DNA of 54,584 nucleotides from Afifella pfennigii DSM 17143 (GTDB lineage Bacteria; Pseudomonadota; Alphaproteobacteria; Rhizobiales; Afifellaceae). Of the stretch, positions 52,783-54,584 are shown in pieces. Under the pieces are notes generated by a model that saw only the letters and a program-made list of their open reading frames with translations, was not told the origin of the DNA and did not search any database. The position numbers were made by a program, and so were the translations under genes. The stretch's first letter is position 1, and each line of letters starts with the position of its first letter. Where the stretch lies: positions 1 through 54,584 of the forward strand of contig NZ_JHZK01000022.1 of the NCBI RefSeq assembly GCF_000688515.1, read 5' to 3'.

Positions 52783-54408
52783 TCACGCCTCGCCGCGCTG
52801 GCGGGCAAGGAGCGCGGCGACCTCTTCCACGAGGCTTTCGCGCGCGATCTCGAACTGGCCGGGCCGCTCTTCCTTGTAGGCCTCGTGGCTTTCGATGGCC
52901 GCGGCCTTGCGCTTGCCCTCAAGCAGGTCCTTCACCTGCACCTTGCCGGCCTCGAATTCGTCGGAGCCGACGATGATGGCGCAGGGGGCATTGCGGCGGT
53001 CGGCGTATTTCAGCTGCGCCTTCATGCCGGAGGGGCCGAGATACATCTCCACCGGGACCGGCGGCTCGGAAGGGCCGCGATCCTTGTTGAGCCCCTGGCG
53101 CAGTTCGGCGGTGATTTTCTGGTAGTCGGCGAGGCGGCTCTTATCCATCACCGTGACGACGACGGGGCCGGTTTCCTCGTCCGCGCCGAGCTTGCCGAGG
53201 TTCTTCAGCGCCGAGGCAAGCCGCGAGACGCCGAGCGAGAAGCCGGTCGCCGGCACGTCCTCGCCACGGAACCGGCCGACGAGGCCGTCATAGCGCCCGC
53301 CGCCGCCGACGGAGCCGAAAACGACCGGCTCGCCCTTCTCGTTCGGCACCTCGAAGGTCAGGGCCGCCTCGAAGACGGGGCCGGTGTAATATTCCAGGCC
53401 GCGCACGACGGAGGGGTCGATTTGGATGCGATCCAGCGTGTAGCCCGCTTGCCGCACTAAATGGCCAATTTCTTTCAGTTCATCGAAGCCTTGTCGAAAA
53501 GTATCGTTGATGGTGAACTGCGAAAGCGCTGCAGTCTGGAAGACGACCTCGTTTGAGATATCGTCCGCTGGCGGAATGTCAGCATCCCTAAGGATTTTGG
53601 CTTCCGTCTCGTTGAGTTCTCCGGCTGGTGCAGCCTCCGCCACTAATCGATCAAGGTTAGGTGTCTCCAAGAGCTCCAGGATCGCGGCGACCTGCTCGTC
53701 GCCCAGCCCCGCCCCCTTGGTGAAATCGCCGCTCTCGTCCTTGCGGCCTTCGCCGAGAAGCTCGCGCACGCCTTCGATGCCGAGCCGGTCGAGCTTGTCG
53801 ATGGCCCTCAAGACGGTGAGGCGCCTTCCGGCGTTCTCTTCCCCGCCGAGGCCGATCGCCTCCATCACCCCGTCGAGCACTTTGCGGTTGTTGACCTTGA
53901 TGACGTAGTCGCCGCGGGCGATGCCGAGCGCCTCCATCACGTCGGCGGCCATCATGCAGATTTCCGCATCCGCCGCGACGGAGGGCGCGCCGACCGTATC
54001 GGCATCGAACTGCAGGAACTGGCGAAACCGGCCGGGGCCGGGCTTTTCGTTGCGGAACACCCAGCCGGCGCGGTAGCTGCGATAGGGCTTGGCCAGCCGC
54101 TCGTAGTTTTCGGCGACATAGCGCGCCAGCGGCGCGGTGAGGTCGTAGCGCAGCGACAGCCATTCCCCGTCCTCGTCCTGCAGCGAGAAGACGCCCTCGT
54201 TCGGCCGGTCCTCGTCGGGCAGGAATTTGCCCAGCGCCTCGGTGTATTCGAAGAACGGCGTCTCCACCGGTTCGAAGCCGTAGCGCTCGTAGACGCGCTT
54301 GATCGCCGCCAGCATTTTTTCGGTGGCGCGGATGTCGCCGGCCTCGCGGTCGGCAAAGCCGCGCGGCAGGCGCGCTTGCAGCCTGTTCTTCTTGTCTTTG
54401 GGAGCCAT
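52783..54408 (-). CDS. hisS: histidyl-tRNA synthetase (HisS), long alphaproteobacterial type
   Basis: This 541-residue enzyme charges tRNA-His. Motif 1 lies near [13 protein letters not shown]. Motif 2 is [26 protein letters not shown], and the histidine loops are [14 protein letters not shown] and [13 protein letters not shown]; an anticodon-binding C-domain follows. The long type matches the unusual tRNA-His at 24162, which lacks G-1. Codons for the insertion segment (about 53455-53670) are much less G+C rich than the rest, including TTA for Leu, though the frame is intact. ATG 54408. Confidence 0.94.
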   Translation of the reverse strand: MAPKDKKNRLQARLPRGFADREAGDIRATEKMLAAIKRVYERYGFEPVETPFFEYTEALGKFLPDEDRPNEGVFSLQDEDGEWLSLRYDLTAPLARYVAENYERLAKPYRSYRAGWVFRNEKPGPGRFRQFLQFDADTVGAPSVAADAEICMMAADVMEALGIARGDYVIKVNNRKVLDGVMEAIGLGGEENAGRRLTVLRAIDKLDRLGIEGVRELLGEGRKDESGDFTKGAGLGDEQVAAILELLETPNLDRLVAEAAPAGELNETEAKILRDADIPPADDISNEVVFQTAALSQFTINDTFRQGFDELKEIGHLVRQAGYTLDRIQIDPSVVRGLEYYTGPVFEAALTFEVPNEKGEPVVFGSVGGGGRYDGLVGRFRGEDVPATGFSLGVSRLASALKNLGKLGADEETGPVVVTVMDKSRLADYQKITAELRQGLNKDRGPSEPPVPVEMYLGPSGMKAQLKYADRRNAPCAIIVGSDEFEAGKVQVKDLLEGKRKAAAIESHEAYKEERPGQFEIARESLVEEVAALLARQRGEA

Positions 54409-54584
54409 GTTCGGATCGTTTCGCTTCTGGGCGCGGGGCGTGCCGGTCTGTTAGCGGAAGCCCGGCGAGCCGGCAACCGGGGCGACGAAGCGCGGCGCCG
54501 CGGCTACGCCGCGCGCCCCGCCACCGTCACGGCAAGGCTCGGGCAGATCGAGGGCGGAACGGATTGGATGCCAAGGTCGAGCCC
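54409..54584. other. right-edge stretch without a gene
   Basis: 176 bases upstream of hisS. No gene is recognised; it should hold the promoter of the hisS-hisZ-hisG unit, but I cannot point to one. Confidence 0.5.

Overview
The window is chromosomal DNA of an alphaproteobacterium, most likely in the Hyphomicrobiales (Rhizobiales). The DNA is G+C rich with dense gene packing. It carries a PdhS-type sensor kinase, a phasin, short-form HisG with HisZ, a long HisS, and a tRNA-His that lacks the extra G at position -1. A genus cannot be named from what is visible.

Region 1 (1-2000): the tail of an unknown gene, then an IS110-family insertion sequence whose leader looks like a bridge RNA. It sits in the 3' end of a SnoaL/NTF2-like gene.

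Region 2 (2000-12200) is a zinc-starvation island: a ZigA-type GTPase, folE-hisI, zur, a second His-rich COG0523 GTPase, a metal-dependent amidohydrolase, znuCB, znuA and a NicO-type permease. At least four AT-rich dyads with the core GTTATAACATAAC, very probably Zur operators, lie in front of these units. The HisI paralogue lacks one of the three zinc-ligand cysteines of its family. A PhoX-like phosphatase and a dihaem cytochrome c follow (12.5-16.1 kb).

Region 3 (16.1-24.2 kb) looks like an eroded genomic island ending at tRNA-His. It holds a lone LysR-type HTH protein, a truncated BPTD_3080-type restriction nuclease/helicase, a small hypothetical, an AAA+ ATPase overlapping a DUF6634 gene, and a GIY-YIG/DUF4357 protein, with long gene-poor stretches.

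Region 4 (24.4-35.1 kb) is core genome: phasin, a very large PdhS-like kinase with an Ala/Glu/Pro-rich linker, a diguanylate cyclase, a hotdog thioesterase, gshA, a small exported protein, rsmE and xseA.

Region 5 (35.2-47.2 kb) is a 2-hydroxyacid block: lutABC on the minus strand, a divergent TRAP transporter (DctPQM), a small cytochrome c and glcDEF. A HigBA/RelE-like toxin-antitoxin pair is inserted exactly at the 3' end of lutC and is flanked by 58-bp direct repeats made of that gene end.

Region 6 (47.2-54.6 kb): an XRE regulator, an AI-2E family membrane protein, an L,D-transpeptidase, two small unlisted genes (a one-pass membrane peptide and a zinc-ribbon peptide), a DoxX protein and hisG-hisZ-hisS. 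hisS carries a short low-G+C patch. The last 176 bases hold no recognisable gene.
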